The notes beneath the pieces were generated by a model, which saw only the letters and a program-made list of their open reading frames with translations, was not told the DNA's origin and made no database searches. The position numbers and the translations under genes are program-made. DNA of 64,000 bases from Dysgonomonas sp. BGC7 (lineage in GTDB: Bacteria > Bacteroidota > Bacteroidia > Bacteroidales > Dysgonomonadaceae). Below, in pieces: positions 7,458 to 15,740 of this stretch; position 1 is the first letter of the stretch; each line of letters opens with the position of its first letter. The stretch covers positions 124,001 to 188,000 of the forward strand of contig NZ_CVRP01000007.1 of the NCBI RefSeq assembly GCF_001261735.1, given 5' to 3'.

Positions 7458-9140
7458 ATGAAAATGAAGTATTTTTTAGGCTCTTTATTGAGTTTTATTA
7501 TCAGTATTTCAGCCTTTGCTCAAAATAATCCGGGCGTTGATTATTTAAGTCTTGGTGAAATGAAATTAGCAAAAGAGTATTTCACTAAGAACATGGGTCA
7601 GGCTCCGGCAGAATCACATTATTATCTGGGTGAAATAGCTTATAAGGAAGGAAATATTGCAGAGGCTAAATCTCAATATGAACAGGGTTTGGCAAAAGAT
7701 CCGGAATCTGCTCTTTGTGCTATTGGTTTAGCCAAGTTGCAGTTGAAATCTAGCCCTAAAGAAGCTGAAGATCAATTTAAAAATATACAGAAACAAAAAG
7801 ATAATAAGAAAAATGTAACAGTAATTCTTGCCATAGCTCAGGCTTATCTGGATAATGGCATGAAGGAAAAAGCTCTTGAAAAATTGCAGGATGCACGTAA
7901 GGCAGACAAAAAATCTCCATTAGTGTACATTTTCGAAGGAGATATGTTGGCTAAAGAAAATAAGCCGGGAGATGCTGCTATGCAATACGATCAAGCAATT
8001 AATTTTGATGCATCGTGTGCTCTTGCATATATGAAAGGTGCTCGTGTATATGAGTATATCAACCGTAATACAGCTGCCGAAATGTTGAAAAAGGCACTTG
8101 AGATTCGTCCTGATTATAGAGTTGCTTATAAAGAACTGGCAGAACTATATCGTCGTGATGGCTTTTATCCTCAGGCAATAGAACCATACAAAGAATACTT
8201 TAAAGGTAGTGATTATACAGTAGAAGATCTTACTCGTTATGCTTCTGTTCTATATTTTACAGGACAATATGATGAAGCTAAAAAATACATAAGTGAGGGT
8301 TTGGAAAAAGAACCAAACAACTTTGTGTTGAACCGTCTGTCTATGTATAATAATAATGATATGAAAGATTATCAAGCAGGACTGGCAGCAGGTGATAAGT
8401 TCTTTAGTATACAAAAGCCTACTGTAGATGCTGCTGCAAATGATAGTACAAACAGATATCTTGTTCAGGACTATCTTGCCTATGGTAAAGTTTTAAGCGA
8501 AACAGGTAATAAAACTAAAGCTATTGATCAGTATAAGAAAGCAGTTGAAATAGACTCTTCGAAAGCAAACTTATATAAAGAGATTGCATCTATTTGTGCT
8601 AACGAAGGTATGTATGCTGATGCTGCTGATTTCTATAAAAGATATATAACTGTATCTGGAGAGAAAGCGGAAGCTTCTGATTATTTCCAAATGGGTCGTT
8701 ATTTCTATATTGCAGGAGATGGTGTTAAAAAAGATACTGCAAATGTAACTGTAGATGAGGCTTGGCAGAATGCATTGAAGATGTATAAAGAGGCTGACGC
8801 AGCATTTGCTGTAGTTGGAGAAAGAATCCCAGATAGCTATATGGGACCTTTCTGGAGAGCCCGTGCAAATGCGTCTATGGATCCGGAAACAACAGCAGGT
8901 TTGGCAAGACCATACTATGAGCAAACAGTGAAAGTTATTCTTGATAAGAATGATGGCGAAAATAAGAAAGAGCTTATCGAAGCATATAGCTATTTAAGCT
9001 ATTATTTCTATTTGCAATTCGATAAACATAAGAAAGCAGATGATAAGCTTAAAGTAAAAGAATATGCAGAGAAAATATTGGAACTAGATCCTGAAAATGG
9101 AAATGGTAAAATGTTATTTGAATTTGCAAGTGCAAAATAA
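7458..9140 (+). CDS. Exported tetratricopeptide repeat protein
   Basis: 560 aa with a Sec signal peptide (cleavage near SAFAQ, residue 22) and many TPR units through almost the whole length, for example HYYLGEIAYKEGNIAEAKSQ near residue 55 and KTKAIDQYKKAVEIDSSKAN near 360. TPR arrays bind proteins, so a periplasmic scaffold is likely. It follows the PstS-like gene by 43 bases, and an excellent terminator follows it. The combination with the ExbBD/TonB genes suggests a structural role in envelope energy transduction, but that is inference from position only. Confidence 0.8.
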   Translation: MKMKYFLGSLLSFIISISAFAQNNPGVDYLSLGEMKLAKEYFTKNMGQAPAESHYYLGEIAYKEGNIAEAKSQYEQGLAKDPESALCAIGLAKLQLKSSPKEAEDQFKNIQKQKDNKKNVTVILAIAQAYLDNGMKEKALEKLQDARKADKKSPLVYIFEGDMLAKENKPGDAAMQYDQAINFDASCALAYMKGARVYEYINRNTAAEMLKKALEIRPDYRVAYKELAELYRRDGFYPQAIEPYKEYFKGSDYTVEDLTRYASVLYFTGQYDEAKKYISEGLEKEPNNFVLNRLSMYNNNDMKDYQAGLAAGDKFFSIQKPTVDAAANDSTNRYLVQDYLAYGKVLSETGNKTKAIDQYKKAVEIDSSKANLYKEIASICANEGMYADAADFYKRYITVSGEKAEASDYFQMGRYFYIAGDGVKKDTANVTVDEAWQNALKMYKEADAAFAVVGERIPDSYMGPFWRARANASMDPETTAGLARPYYEQTVKVILDKNDGENKKELIEAYSYLSYYFYLQFDKHKKADDKLKVKEYAEKILELDPENGNGKMLFEFASAK

Positions 9141-9163
9141 TTGATTTATACAAATTATTATAA

Positions 9164-9196
9164 AAAATAGCCCAAGCTTTATGCTTGGGCTATTTT
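9164..9196 (+). terminator. Terminator after the TPR gene
   Basis: A perfect 14-bp stem (AAAATAGCCCAAGC with GCTTGGGCTATTTT) around a 5-base loop, with a T-run built into the 3' arm. It isolates metK from the upstream operon. Confidence 0.85.
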
Positions 9197-9232
9197 ATTT
9201 CTAATAGTAAGTATTTAATTAATAAAAAGAAG

Positions 9233-9240
9233 TATCTTTG
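9233..9240 (+). promoter_or_regulatory. -7 element of the metK promoter
   Basis: TATCTTTG matches TAnnTTTG. Transcription is expected to begin about seven bases downstream, almost exactly at the 5' edge of the riboswitch. Confidence 0.65.
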
Positions 9241-9249
9241 CATTCGGAA

Positions 9250-9306
9250 TTAGTGGATAGATTTGTATCGATTGCAACCACATGAAAAAATGCTAAACCA
9301 TTTTAT
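9250..9306 (+). ncRNA. SAM-II riboswitch in the metK leader
   Basis: Reads as the compact SAM-II aptamer. A P1 stem GTGG (9253-9256)/CCAC (9277-9280) closes a loop containing GATTT and ATTGCAA; then comes an A-rich linker and the conserved GCTAAA (9292-9297) that forms the pseudoknot. The same order (GAUUU, AUUGCAA, P1', A-rich, GCUAAA) is found in the SAM-II structure sequence as I remember it. It binds S-adenosylmethionine, the product of the enzyme encoded 57 bases downstream, so feedback control is the natural reading. The stretch before the ATG also holds the small palindrome TAAAATTTTA, which might take part in switching. Confidence 0.82.
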
Positions 9307-9362
9307 ATCTTGCTGCACTATACTTGTCTTTCCTGTTTTTTTAACAGTAAAATTTTACACAT

Positions 9363-10631
9363 ATGAGTTATTTATTTACATCTGAATCTGTTTCGGAAGG
9401 ACATCCGGATAAAGTTGCAGATCAGATTTCAGATTCATTGCTAGACGAATTTCTGGCTTATGATAACAATTCGAAAGTAGCTTGTGAAACATTAGTTACA
9501 ACAGGACAGGTTGTATTGGCCGGAGAAGTGAAATCCAAAGCATATATTGATATTCAGGAAACTGCTCGTAGAGTGATTGAGCAGATAGGCTATACAAAAA
9601 GCGAATATCAGTTCGAAGCTAAATCTTGTGGGGTTCTTTCTGCTATACACGAACAATCTGATGATATAAATAGAGGTGTGGACGGAAAAGCCGATCCTAT
9701 GAATCAGGGGGCAGGAGATCAAGGGATGATGTTTGGATATGCAACAAATGAAACAGATAATTATATGCCATTGGCACTTGATTTATCTCATGCATTATTG
9801 CTAGAGCTTGCTGCTATCCGTAAGAATGATATTGAATTAATGCCATATTTACGTCCTGATGCAAAATCGCAGGTTACAATAGAATATGATGACAATGGTA
9901 CTCCTTTAAGGATTGACACGATTGTAATTTCTACACAACATGATGATTTTGGAGACGATGCTACTATGCAGGCTAAGATAAAAGATGATGTTGTAAATAT
10001 CCTTATCCCGCGAGTTAAAGAGAAATATAAATTCAGAGAGGATATTGCGCGTTTGTTTACAGATGATATTACATATCACGTAAATCCAACAGGGCGTTTT
10101 GTTATAGGAGGTCCTCATGGTGATACAGGTCTTACCGGCCGTAAGATTATTGTAGATACCTATGGAGGCAAAGGCGCACATGGAGGTGGAGCTTTTTCGG
10201 GGAAAGACCCATCGAAGGTAGACCGTTCAGCAGCGTACGCATCTCGTCATATAGCTAAAAATTTAGTGGCGGCAGGGGTTTCTCCTGAGATATTGGTTCA
10301 GGTATCATATGCTATTGGTGTGGCAAAGCCGATGAATATCTATGTAAATACATATGGCAAGAGCAATTTGAATATCACAGATGGAGAAATAGCTAAGAAA
10401 GTAGAAAAATTGTTTGATATGCGTCCGAAAGCTATTGAGCAAAGATTGAAACTAAGAAATCCAATCTATACCGAAACAGCTGCATATGGACATATGGGAC
10501 GTGAGCCGAAAGTCGTGAAAAAGCATTTTCAATCACGCTACAACCCTGAAGGCTTAACGTTAGAGGTAGAATTGTTTACATGGGAGAAGCTAGACTATGT
10601 AGACGCAATAAAGAAAGAATTTAATATATAA
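9363..10631 (+). CDS. metK: S-adenosylmethionine synthetase MetK
   Basis: Makes S-adenosylmethionine from methionine and ATP in the cytoplasm. The start [20 protein letters not shown] carries the ATP-binding [17 protein letters not shown] (about residue 115) and [20 protein letters not shown] (about 249) are signature regions, with [19 protein letters not shown] the Lys/Asp-rich active-site loop. At 422 aa it is slightly longer than E. coli MetK (384), with the difference in the central region. It is a single-gene transcription unit with its own promoter, SAM-II riboswitch and terminator. Confidence 0.98.
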   Translation: MSYLFTSESVSEGHPDKVADQISDSLLDEFLAYDNNSKVACETLVTTGQVVLAGEVKSKAYIDIQETARRVIEQIGYTKSEYQFEAKSCGVLSAIHEQSDDINRGVDGKADPMNQGAGDQGMMFGYATNETDNYMPLALDLSHALLLELAAIRKNDIELMPYLRPDAKSQVTIEYDDNGTPLRIDTIVISTQHDDFGDDATMQAKIKDDVVNILIPRVKEKYKFREDIARLFTDDITYHVNPTGRFVIGGPHGDTGLTGRKIIVDTYGGKGAHGGGAFSGKDPSKVDRSAAYASRHIAKNLVAAGVSPEILVQVSYAIGVAKPMNIYVNTYGKSNLNITDGEIAKKVEKLFDMRPKAIEQRLKLRNPIYTETAAYGHMGREPKVVKKHFQSRYNPEGLTLEVELFTWEKLDYVDAIKKEFNI

Positions 10632-10644
10632 TTACTTATAATAT

Positions 10645-10683
10645 AAACACATCTCTTCTTGGTCTAAAGGAAGAGATGTGTTT
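10645..10683 (+). terminator. Terminator after metK
   Basis: A 14-bp stem (AAACACATCTCTTC with GAAGAGATGTGTTT), 11-base loop and short T-run directly after the metK stop codon. Confidence 0.8.
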
Positions 10684-10703
10684 TCTAAATAATATATTCC
10701 GTA

Positions 10704-11576
10704 TTGGAACAACAGGATACCATATCATATATAAGCATTGCAGAGGGACAACATGATAGTGTTGCTACAGATGCTTTTCATATAGGATCTCCTTTGCAGG
10801 GAAAGATCGTAGATATGGTAAATGTGCAAAATAAGGAAGAAACTACCTCGATAATTTCAGAAAAAGCAAGATATGAAGGCACTCGTTTGCCTTTCAATAT
10901 GGAGCATGTAGATAGTGTATTCGGATTGCTATTACTATGCTTTTTGTTTTTTACTCATATTTACAATGGCGGATATACTTTTATTAAGGATAATTTTTAC
11001 TCACTCTTTTCTGTAGACAGAGGACTTCGTTTTTCGAAACAAACGACGGTAACAGAAATTCTTTATAATTATTTCCTTGTTTTTCAGGCGGTAGTGTTAA
11101 TGGCTATATCTACATATGATATTTTTATAGAAAAGATGCCGGAAGTAGGTGCTATGCAAAGTCCGATGATAAAGATACTCTTATTCATTGTCTTTATAGG
11201 CATTTTCTATGGGGTTAAGGATGCTATGTATAGTATATTCGGGTATATTTTCGATATGCGTTCTTCTATGTTTACACTACGGCGTATACAGATTGTAGCT
11301 TTAGAGATGTTAGGTATTATATTCTTCATTCCTACTCTCTTATTGGTATATTCAGAGTATTGGCACTTTCAGATTGTAGTATTCATGGTGATAATATTTC
11401 TATTAGTTCAAATATTACTTTTTTATCAAATAATAGTCTTTTTTATTAGAGAAAAATTTAACTTTTTGTATTTGATTACCTACCTTTGCACCTTTGAAAT
11501 ATTACCATATATGTTTTTGTTTATAGGGTTGACTTTATTATATAGAACTGACGATTTTAACACACTATGGCTTTAA
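10704..11576 (+). CDS. DUF4271 family multi-pass membrane protein
   Basis: A membrane protein of unknown function with about six hydrophobic helices from residue 72 to the end, the pattern of the Bacteroidota DUF4271 family. The long reading uses a TTG start at 10704. In-frame ATGs at 10815 and later give lengths closer to what I expect for the family, so the first 37 residues are uncertain. Its last 10 bases overlap hemD, a linkage common in this phylum, and the hemD promoter lies inside its coding region. Confidence 0.7.
   Translation: MEQQDTISYISIAEGQHDSVATDAFHIGSPLQGKIVDMVNVQNKEETTSIISEKARYEGTRLPFNMEHVDSVFGLLLLCFLFFTHIYNGGYTFIKDNFYSLFSVDRGLRFSKQTTVTEILYNYFLVFQAVVLMAISTYDIFIEKMPEVGAMQSPMIKILLFIVFIGIFYGVKDAMYSIFGYIFDMRSSMFTLRRIQIVALEMLGIIFFIPTLLLVYSEYWHFQIVVFMVIIFLLVQILLFYQIIVFFIREKFNFLYLITYLCTFEILPYMFLFIGLTLLYRTDDFNTLWL
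11481..11488 (+). promoter_or_regulatory. Internal promoter element for hemD
   Basis: TACCTTTG, an exact TAnnTTTG, lies inside the DUF4271 coding region about 79 bases before the hemD ATG. It could give hemD independent expression. Coding sequence can produce this 8-mer by chance, so confidence is modest. Confidence 0.35.
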
Positions 11577-12325
11577 AAGTAAAGAAGATCATGATCTCTC
11601 AACCTGCGCCAGCTACTGAGAAATCTCCATATTTTGATATTGCAGAAAAATATCAGGTACAGATGGACTTTCGCCCTTTCATAAGGGTAGAAGGATTGGA
11701 TGCGAAAGAATTCAGACAACAACGAATCAATATACAAGATTATACAGCTGTAGTATTCACGGCAAGAACAGCGATAGATCATTTCTTTGCACTATGCGAA
11801 GAATTTAGAATAGTAATGCCTGAAGCAATGAAATATTTCTGTATATCCGAAGCTGTTGCTTTATACCTTCAGAAATATATTGTATATAGAAAACGTAAAA
11901 TATTTTTTAGTACGACCGGTAAAATGGATGGGCTGGGTACAGCTCTGACGAAGCATAATAAAGAAAAATTTATTGTGCCTGTATCGGATGTACATACAGA
12001 AGATCTTACATCTGTATTGGATAGCAAAAAGGTTGATTATACTAAGGCTATAATGTATCGTACCGTAAGCAATGAATTTACAGAGCAAGAGATATTGTCT
12101 TATGATATGCTTATCTTTTTTAGTCCCGCCGGAATAGTTTCTTTATTAAAGAATGCTCCGGACTTTAAGCAGGGAGATAGGGCTATCGGATGTTTTGGTG
12201 CTGCAACTGCTAAAGCTGTGCGTGATGCGGGTTTGAGACTAGACTGTGAAGCTCCTCTGCCGGGAGTGCCGTCAATGACTGCTGCATTAGAGGCTTTTAT
12301 AAAAGAGAATCATAAAGCGAAGTAA
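11567..12325 (+). CDS. hemD: Uroporphyrinogen-III synthase HemD
   Basis: Cyclises hydroxymethylbilane to uroporphyrinogen III in tetrapyrrole synthesis. HemD is poorly conserved, but the two-lobed pattern is visible: an N-terminal KKIMISQPAPATEKSPYFDI, a middle AVVFTARTAIDHFF (the family's T/S-rich substrate loop) and a C-terminal DMLIFFSPAGIVSLLKN followed by GCFGAATAKAVRDAGL. 252 aa is the usual size. It overlaps the DUF4271 gene by 10 bases and ends before a terminator. No other haem genes are in the window. Confidence 0.85.
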   Translation: MALKVKKIMISQPAPATEKSPYFDIAEKYQVQMDFRPFIRVEGLDAKEFRQQRINIQDYTAVVFTARTAIDHFFALCEEFRIVMPEAMKYFCISEAVALYLQKYIVYRKRKIFFSTTGKMDGLGTALTKHNKEKFIVPVSDVHTEDLTSVLDSKKVDYTKAIMYRTVSNEFTEQEILSYDMLIFFSPAGIVSLLKNAPDFKQGDRAIGCFGAATAKAVRDAGLRLDCEAPLPGVPSMTAALEAFIKENHKAK

Positions 12326-12349
12326 AATCCATTAGATTAAATATAAACT

Positions 12350-12379
12350 AAAAGCTTAACTATCCGATGTTAAGCTTTT
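12350..12379 (+). terminator. Terminator after hemD
   Basis: A perfect 11-bp stem (AAAAGCTTAAC/GTTAAGCTTTT), 8-base loop, with the T-run continuing past the stem. Confidence 0.8.
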
Positions 12380-12400
12380 TTTATAATATATAAAGACTTA

Positions 12401-13099
12401 GTGATAATAAAGGTTGAAAATTTAGGCGAAATAAAACTCCTTTCTAATCCCAGAGCAAGGAAAATCATAGTAAGAAAGAAGCAGGAGTATTTGCAATTGA
12501 CTCATCCTTCTTCTATGACGGAGGATTATATTCGACGAGCTATAGAGGAGATGAAGCCACGCCTGCTTAAATTGCTGCAACAGTCTTCTGCTAAATTATT
12601 ATTGACTCCGGAAACAACATTTAAGACATTTAGCTTCGAATTGAAAATTATAGAGAGTAGTACTACTAATAATTATTATTTGAAACTCAAAGATGGATTG
12701 CTTACAATATCGTGTCCGGTGAATACACAATATGATGCTCCTTCTGTTCAGAAAACTCTTCGAGAAATGGTCGATAAGACTTTACGCTATGAGGCGAATC
12801 GTTTATTTCCTTCTAAAATAGATAAATTATCAGCTCTCTATAATTTCTCGTATTCAACTTTGACGATTAATAAAAGTCGTACCAGGTGGGGAAGTTGTTC
12901 TTCTAAACAAAGTATAAATCTATCCTATTACTGTATGCTTTTACCGGAGTATTTAGTCGATTTTGTCATTCTGCACGAACTATGTCATACCCGAGAAATG
13001 AATCATGGTGAACGATTTTGGAAACTATTGGATAGTGTGACTTCTGGAAAAGCAAAAGAGCTAACTAAAGAATTGAGAGCATATAAAACAAATTGGTGA
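12401..13099 (+). CDS. YgjP/DUF45-type zinc metallopeptidase-like protein
   Basis: 232 aa with the zincin motif HELCHTREMNHGERFW (about residues 191-206), an HExxH variant as in the YgjP-like M48 branch of COG1451. It is preceded by the family hallmark SRTRWGSCSSKQSINLSYY. The N-terminal half is the usual beta-rich DUF45 part. The start is GTG at 12401, which gives the conserved family beginning; no better ATG is upstream. In other genomes the family often sits by restriction genes, but here it is alone. Its TGA stop abuts the cdd stop on the other strand with no bases between. Proteolytic activity is inferred. Confidence 0.8.
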   Translation: MIIKVENLGEIKLLSNPRARKIIVRKKQEYLQLTHPSSMTEDYIRRAIEEMKPRLLKLLQQSSAKLLLTPETTFKTFSFELKIIESSTTNNYYLKLKDGLLTISCPVNTQYDAPSVQKTLREMVDKTLRYEANRLFPSKIDKLSALYNFSYSTLTINKSRTRWGSCSSKQSINLSYYCMLLPEYLVDFVILHELCHTREMNHGERFWKLLDSVTSGKAKELTKELRAYKTNW

Positions 13100-13585
13100 T
13101 TATATATCAGATAAAGATTCTTTCCCAAAACTAAGAGGTAGTAGTGCGTCTATCGAGTCTACTTCATATATTTCACTTTTTCCGTACATGATTATTTTTA
13201 CTTTCTTGTTGTAACGGCTTTCCACTTCTGCCATTACCTGCCTGCAACTACCACAAGGGCAACACGGCACATTTGTGAAATCTCCTTTATTGAATGCTGC
13301 AATAGCAATGGCATCCATTCCTTTATTCGGATATTGTGCATTTGCGCTGAATATAGCAACCCTTTCGGCACATAGCCCTGAAGGATAGGCTGCATTCTCT
13401 TGATTACTTCCTGTTATTATCTTGCCATTATCGAGCATGACTGCCGCGCCGACACAAAATTCCGAGTATGGAGCATAAGCTGTCTTTGTCGCTGATTTAG
13501 CTGCTTCTATAAGTTTTTTTATGCTTTCGGAAGCTTCATCGAAAGTGTAAACGTTTATCTTTGTTGTTAAATTTAATGTTTTCAC
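13100..13585 (-). CDS. cdd: Cytidine deaminase
   Basis: Deaminates cytidine and deoxycytidine to the uridine forms in pyrimidine salvage. The zinc-binding residues are clear: CAER (Cys ligand and catalytic Glu, about residue 73) and PCGSCRQ (about 109). FCVGAAVMLDNGKIITGSN shapes the substrate pocket. At 161 aa it is somewhat longer than the usual 130-aa homotetrameric type because of an N-terminal extension of about 20 residues. It faces the YgjP-like gene tail to tail. Confidence 0.93.
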   Translation of the reverse strand: MKTLNLTTKINVYTFDEASESIKKLIEAAKSATKTAYAPYSEFCVGAAVMLDNGKIITGSNQENAAYPSGLCAERVAIFSANAQYPNKGMDAIAIAAFNKGDFTNVPCCPCGSCRQVMAEVESRYNKKVKIIMYGKSEIYEVDSIDALLPLSFGKESLSDI

Positions 13586-13625
13586 TATAATTAAGTAAAA
13601 GAAAGTAATTAATGTTACGCTTTTC

Positions 13626-13633
13626 CAAATATA
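13626..13633 (-). promoter_or_regulatory. -7 element of the cdd promoter
   Basis: CAAATATA on the plus strand reads TATATTTG on the minus strand, an exact TAnnTTTG 41 bases upstream of the cdd ATG. Confidence 0.5.
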
Positions 13634-13665
13634 ACATATTATTGTTGTTATACTTGCAAAACAAA

Positions 13666-13680
13666 AAGGTCTAAGACCTT
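13666..13680. repeat. Short dyad, possible operator
   Basis: AAGGTCTAAGACCTT is a perfect 7+1+7 inverted repeat in the divergent region between cdd and the GH73 gene, 28 bases before the latter's start. It could be a regulator-binding site. No U-run follows, so it is not a terminator. Confidence 0.3.
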
Positions 13681-13707
13681 AAGTTAATATTTAAACAGTA
13701 TAAATAT

Positions 13708-14637
13708 ATGAAAAAAGTTTCGAAACGGGATTCAGTAATCTTTATAATTATATTATCTCTGCTTCTATTACCCGGAATGTCAGCCCTTGCACAGGCCAAA
13801 CGATATAAGGCTTATGACGATTATGTAGATACATACAAGAGTATTGCACTAGACCATATGAAGAAACATAAGATTCCTGCAAGTATAACTCTGGCACAAG
13901 GGCTTTTGGAATCAGGAGCAGGGAAAAGTAGCCTTGCCCGTGACGCAAATAATCATTTTGGTATAAAATGTCATAAGGATTGGACTGGTGGTAAGGTCTA
14001 TAAAGCCGATGATAATCTCAATGATTGTTTCCGTAAATATAAGAAAGTAGAAGATTCGTACGAAGACCATTCTCAGTTTTTGAAAAGGTCGAGATACTCT
14101 CCATTATTCTCCTTGAAAATAACAGACTATAGAGGGTGGGCGAGAGGCCTACAGCAACTAGGGTATGCTACCGATCAGGCTTATGCAAATAAGTTGATAA
14201 AGCTGATAGAAGACTATGAACTGTATCAATATGATAAAAAAGGGAAAAGTACCAGTGAGTTGCAAGAGGAAGAGCAGCGTTTCTTAACTCAGAATTATAA
14301 ACATACTCCTTATAAAACACATAATCTGGTTTACGTTATAGCTCAAGACGAAGATACTTATGAGGGTATTGCTGTTGAGTTTGGTTTCAAGGCGAAAGAT
14401 TTGTGTAAATACAATGAAGTACCCGAAGGTTTTCCTCTAAAAGCGGGAGACTTGGTGTATTTCGAAAAGAAGAAATCGAAAGCAGATAAGCCCTATTATG
14501 ACCATGTAGTACAAGTGGGAGAGTCTATGCACAGTATATCTCAACTGTATGGAGTTAAGGTCAAAAATCTTTATAAGATGAACAAAAAAGACTATGAATA
14601 CGTTCCAGTAGAAGGTGATGTGTTAAGATTAAGATAA
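13708..14637 (+). CDS. Exported glucosaminidase (GH73) with LysM domains
   Basis: A peptidoglycan hydrolase predicted to cut N-acetylglucosaminyl linkages. A signal peptide covers about residues 1-31 (cleavage after ALAQA). The GH73 domain follows at about 38-175, with the catalytic-Glu region ITLAQGLLESGAGKSSLARD, then ANNHFGIKCHKDW and a SRYSPLF segment. Two LysM-type repeats bind the wall: one about residues 210-253 and one about 268-309 (HVVQVGESMHSISQLYGVKV). 309 aa is the usual size for this Bacteroidota architecture. The DUF3078 gene follows after 24 bases. Confidence 0.88.
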   Translation: MKKVSKRDSVIFIIILSLLLLPGMSALAQAKRYKAYDDYVDTYKSIALDHMKKHKIPASITLAQGLLESGAGKSSLARDANNHFGIKCHKDWTGGKVYKADDNLNDCFRKYKKVEDSYEDHSQFLKRSRYSPLFSLKITDYRGWARGLQQLGYATDQAYANKLIKLIEDYELYQYDKKGKSTSELQEEEQRFLTQNYKHTPYKTHNLVYVIAQDEDTYEGIAVEFGFKAKDLCKYNEVPEGFPLKAGDLVYFEKKKSKADKPYYDHVVQVGESMHSISQLYGVKVKNLYKMNKKDYEYVPVEGDVLRLR

Positions 14638-14661
14638 ATTAATTGAAAATATAAATAAAGA

Positions 14662-15552
14662 ATGAAAAAAATAATATTAGGATTTTTTTTCTTAGCTTCT
14701 TCTCTGGGGTTACTTGCTCAGGATGCTAAAGAAAAAGAGAAGCTTGAAGATGGAAAGTGGTATCTGAAAGGAGTAACGGGGCTAAATGCTTCCCAGACAA
14801 CACAAAGTAATTGGGCAGCAGGAGGAGAAAAATCATCAGTAGCTGGTACAGCATATCTAAATGGCTCTTTGCAGCGTAAGACAGGAAATTGGTTGTGGTC
14901 TAATGCTCTATCCTTAGAGTATGGCCTGACAAATACAAAAACTCTAGGAACGCAAAAAACAAGTGATAAAATTGATTTTACTACACAGTTAGGTTATTCT
15001 ACAGATAACAAGTGGTATTATACGGTAATGGGTGACCTTAAAACTCAATTTTATAAGGGTTATAACTATCCGAATAAGGATAATTATATATCGAAGTTTT
15101 TTGCTCCGGCATATTCTAATATCTCTTTGGGACTAGAATATCGTCCAAATACTAATTATTCTGTTTATCTATCTCCCGTTGCAGGAAAGCTTACTTTTGT
15201 AGAAGACGACTACTTGTCGAGTATAGGTGCCTTTGGAGTGGATAAAGGTGATCGATTTAGAGCCGAGTTTGGTGCTTATATGAAAGCCCGTGCCCAAAAG
15301 AAAGTCATGGAAAATGTAGAAGTAATATCTACAGTAGACTTTTTTACAGCATATAACAGTTCATTTGGAAATGTAGATATTAACTGGGACTTGCTTATCA
15401 ATATGAAAATAAATAAATATCTGTCTGCTAATATAAATACGACGCTGAAATATGACGATGATGTAAAAAATGTAAAAAAAGACGGAACAACAGAAGGTCC
15501 AAAGATTCAGTTCAAAGAAATGATCGGAGTTGGGTTTGCATATAATTTTTAA
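14662..15552 (+). CDS. DUF3078 family exported protein, probable beta-barrel
   Basis: 296 aa with a signal peptide (cleavage about residue 20, LGLLAQ). It has the family opening GKWYLKGVTGLNASQTTQSN and WAAGGEKS, with alternating hydrophobic and aromatic strands running to a C-terminal Phe (GVGFAYNF), typical of outer-membrane beta-barrels. The function of DUF3078 is unknown to me. It is cotranscribed with the GH73 enzyme, which suggests an envelope role, and a good terminator follows. Confidence 0.8.
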   Translation: MKKIILGFFFLASSLGLLAQDAKEKEKLEDGKWYLKGVTGLNASQTTQSNWAAGGEKSSVAGTAYLNGSLQRKTGNWLWSNALSLEYGLTNTKTLGTQKTSDKIDFTTQLGYSTDNKWYYTVMGDLKTQFYKGYNYPNKDNYISKFFAPAYSNISLGLEYRPNTNYSVYLSPVAGKLTFVEDDYLSSIGAFGVDKGDRFRAEFGAYMKARAQKKVMENVEVISTVDFFTAYNSSFGNVDINWDLLINMKINKYLSANINTTLKYDDDVKNVKKDGTTEGPKIQFKEMIGVGFAYNF

Positions 15553-15583
15553 AAGATATCTATAGATCGCAATAAATAAAAAG

Positions 15584-15613
15584 CGAGACACTAACTATAA
15601 AGCTAGTGTCTCG
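15584..15613 (+). terminator. Terminator after the DUF3078 gene
   Basis: Ten-base arms CGAGACACTA/TAGTGTCTCG with a 10-base loop, followed by TTTTCTTTT. Confidence 0.8.
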
Positions 15614-15740
15614 TTTTCTTTTGAAAGATTCTGAAAAATTGTTTATTCTTAGAAATAACATTCATAAATGTTTATTACATTGTTTGCGGGTTGTCCGATT
15701 TGTATTAATTTTATGCAACTAACAATATAAATGGTAAAAT

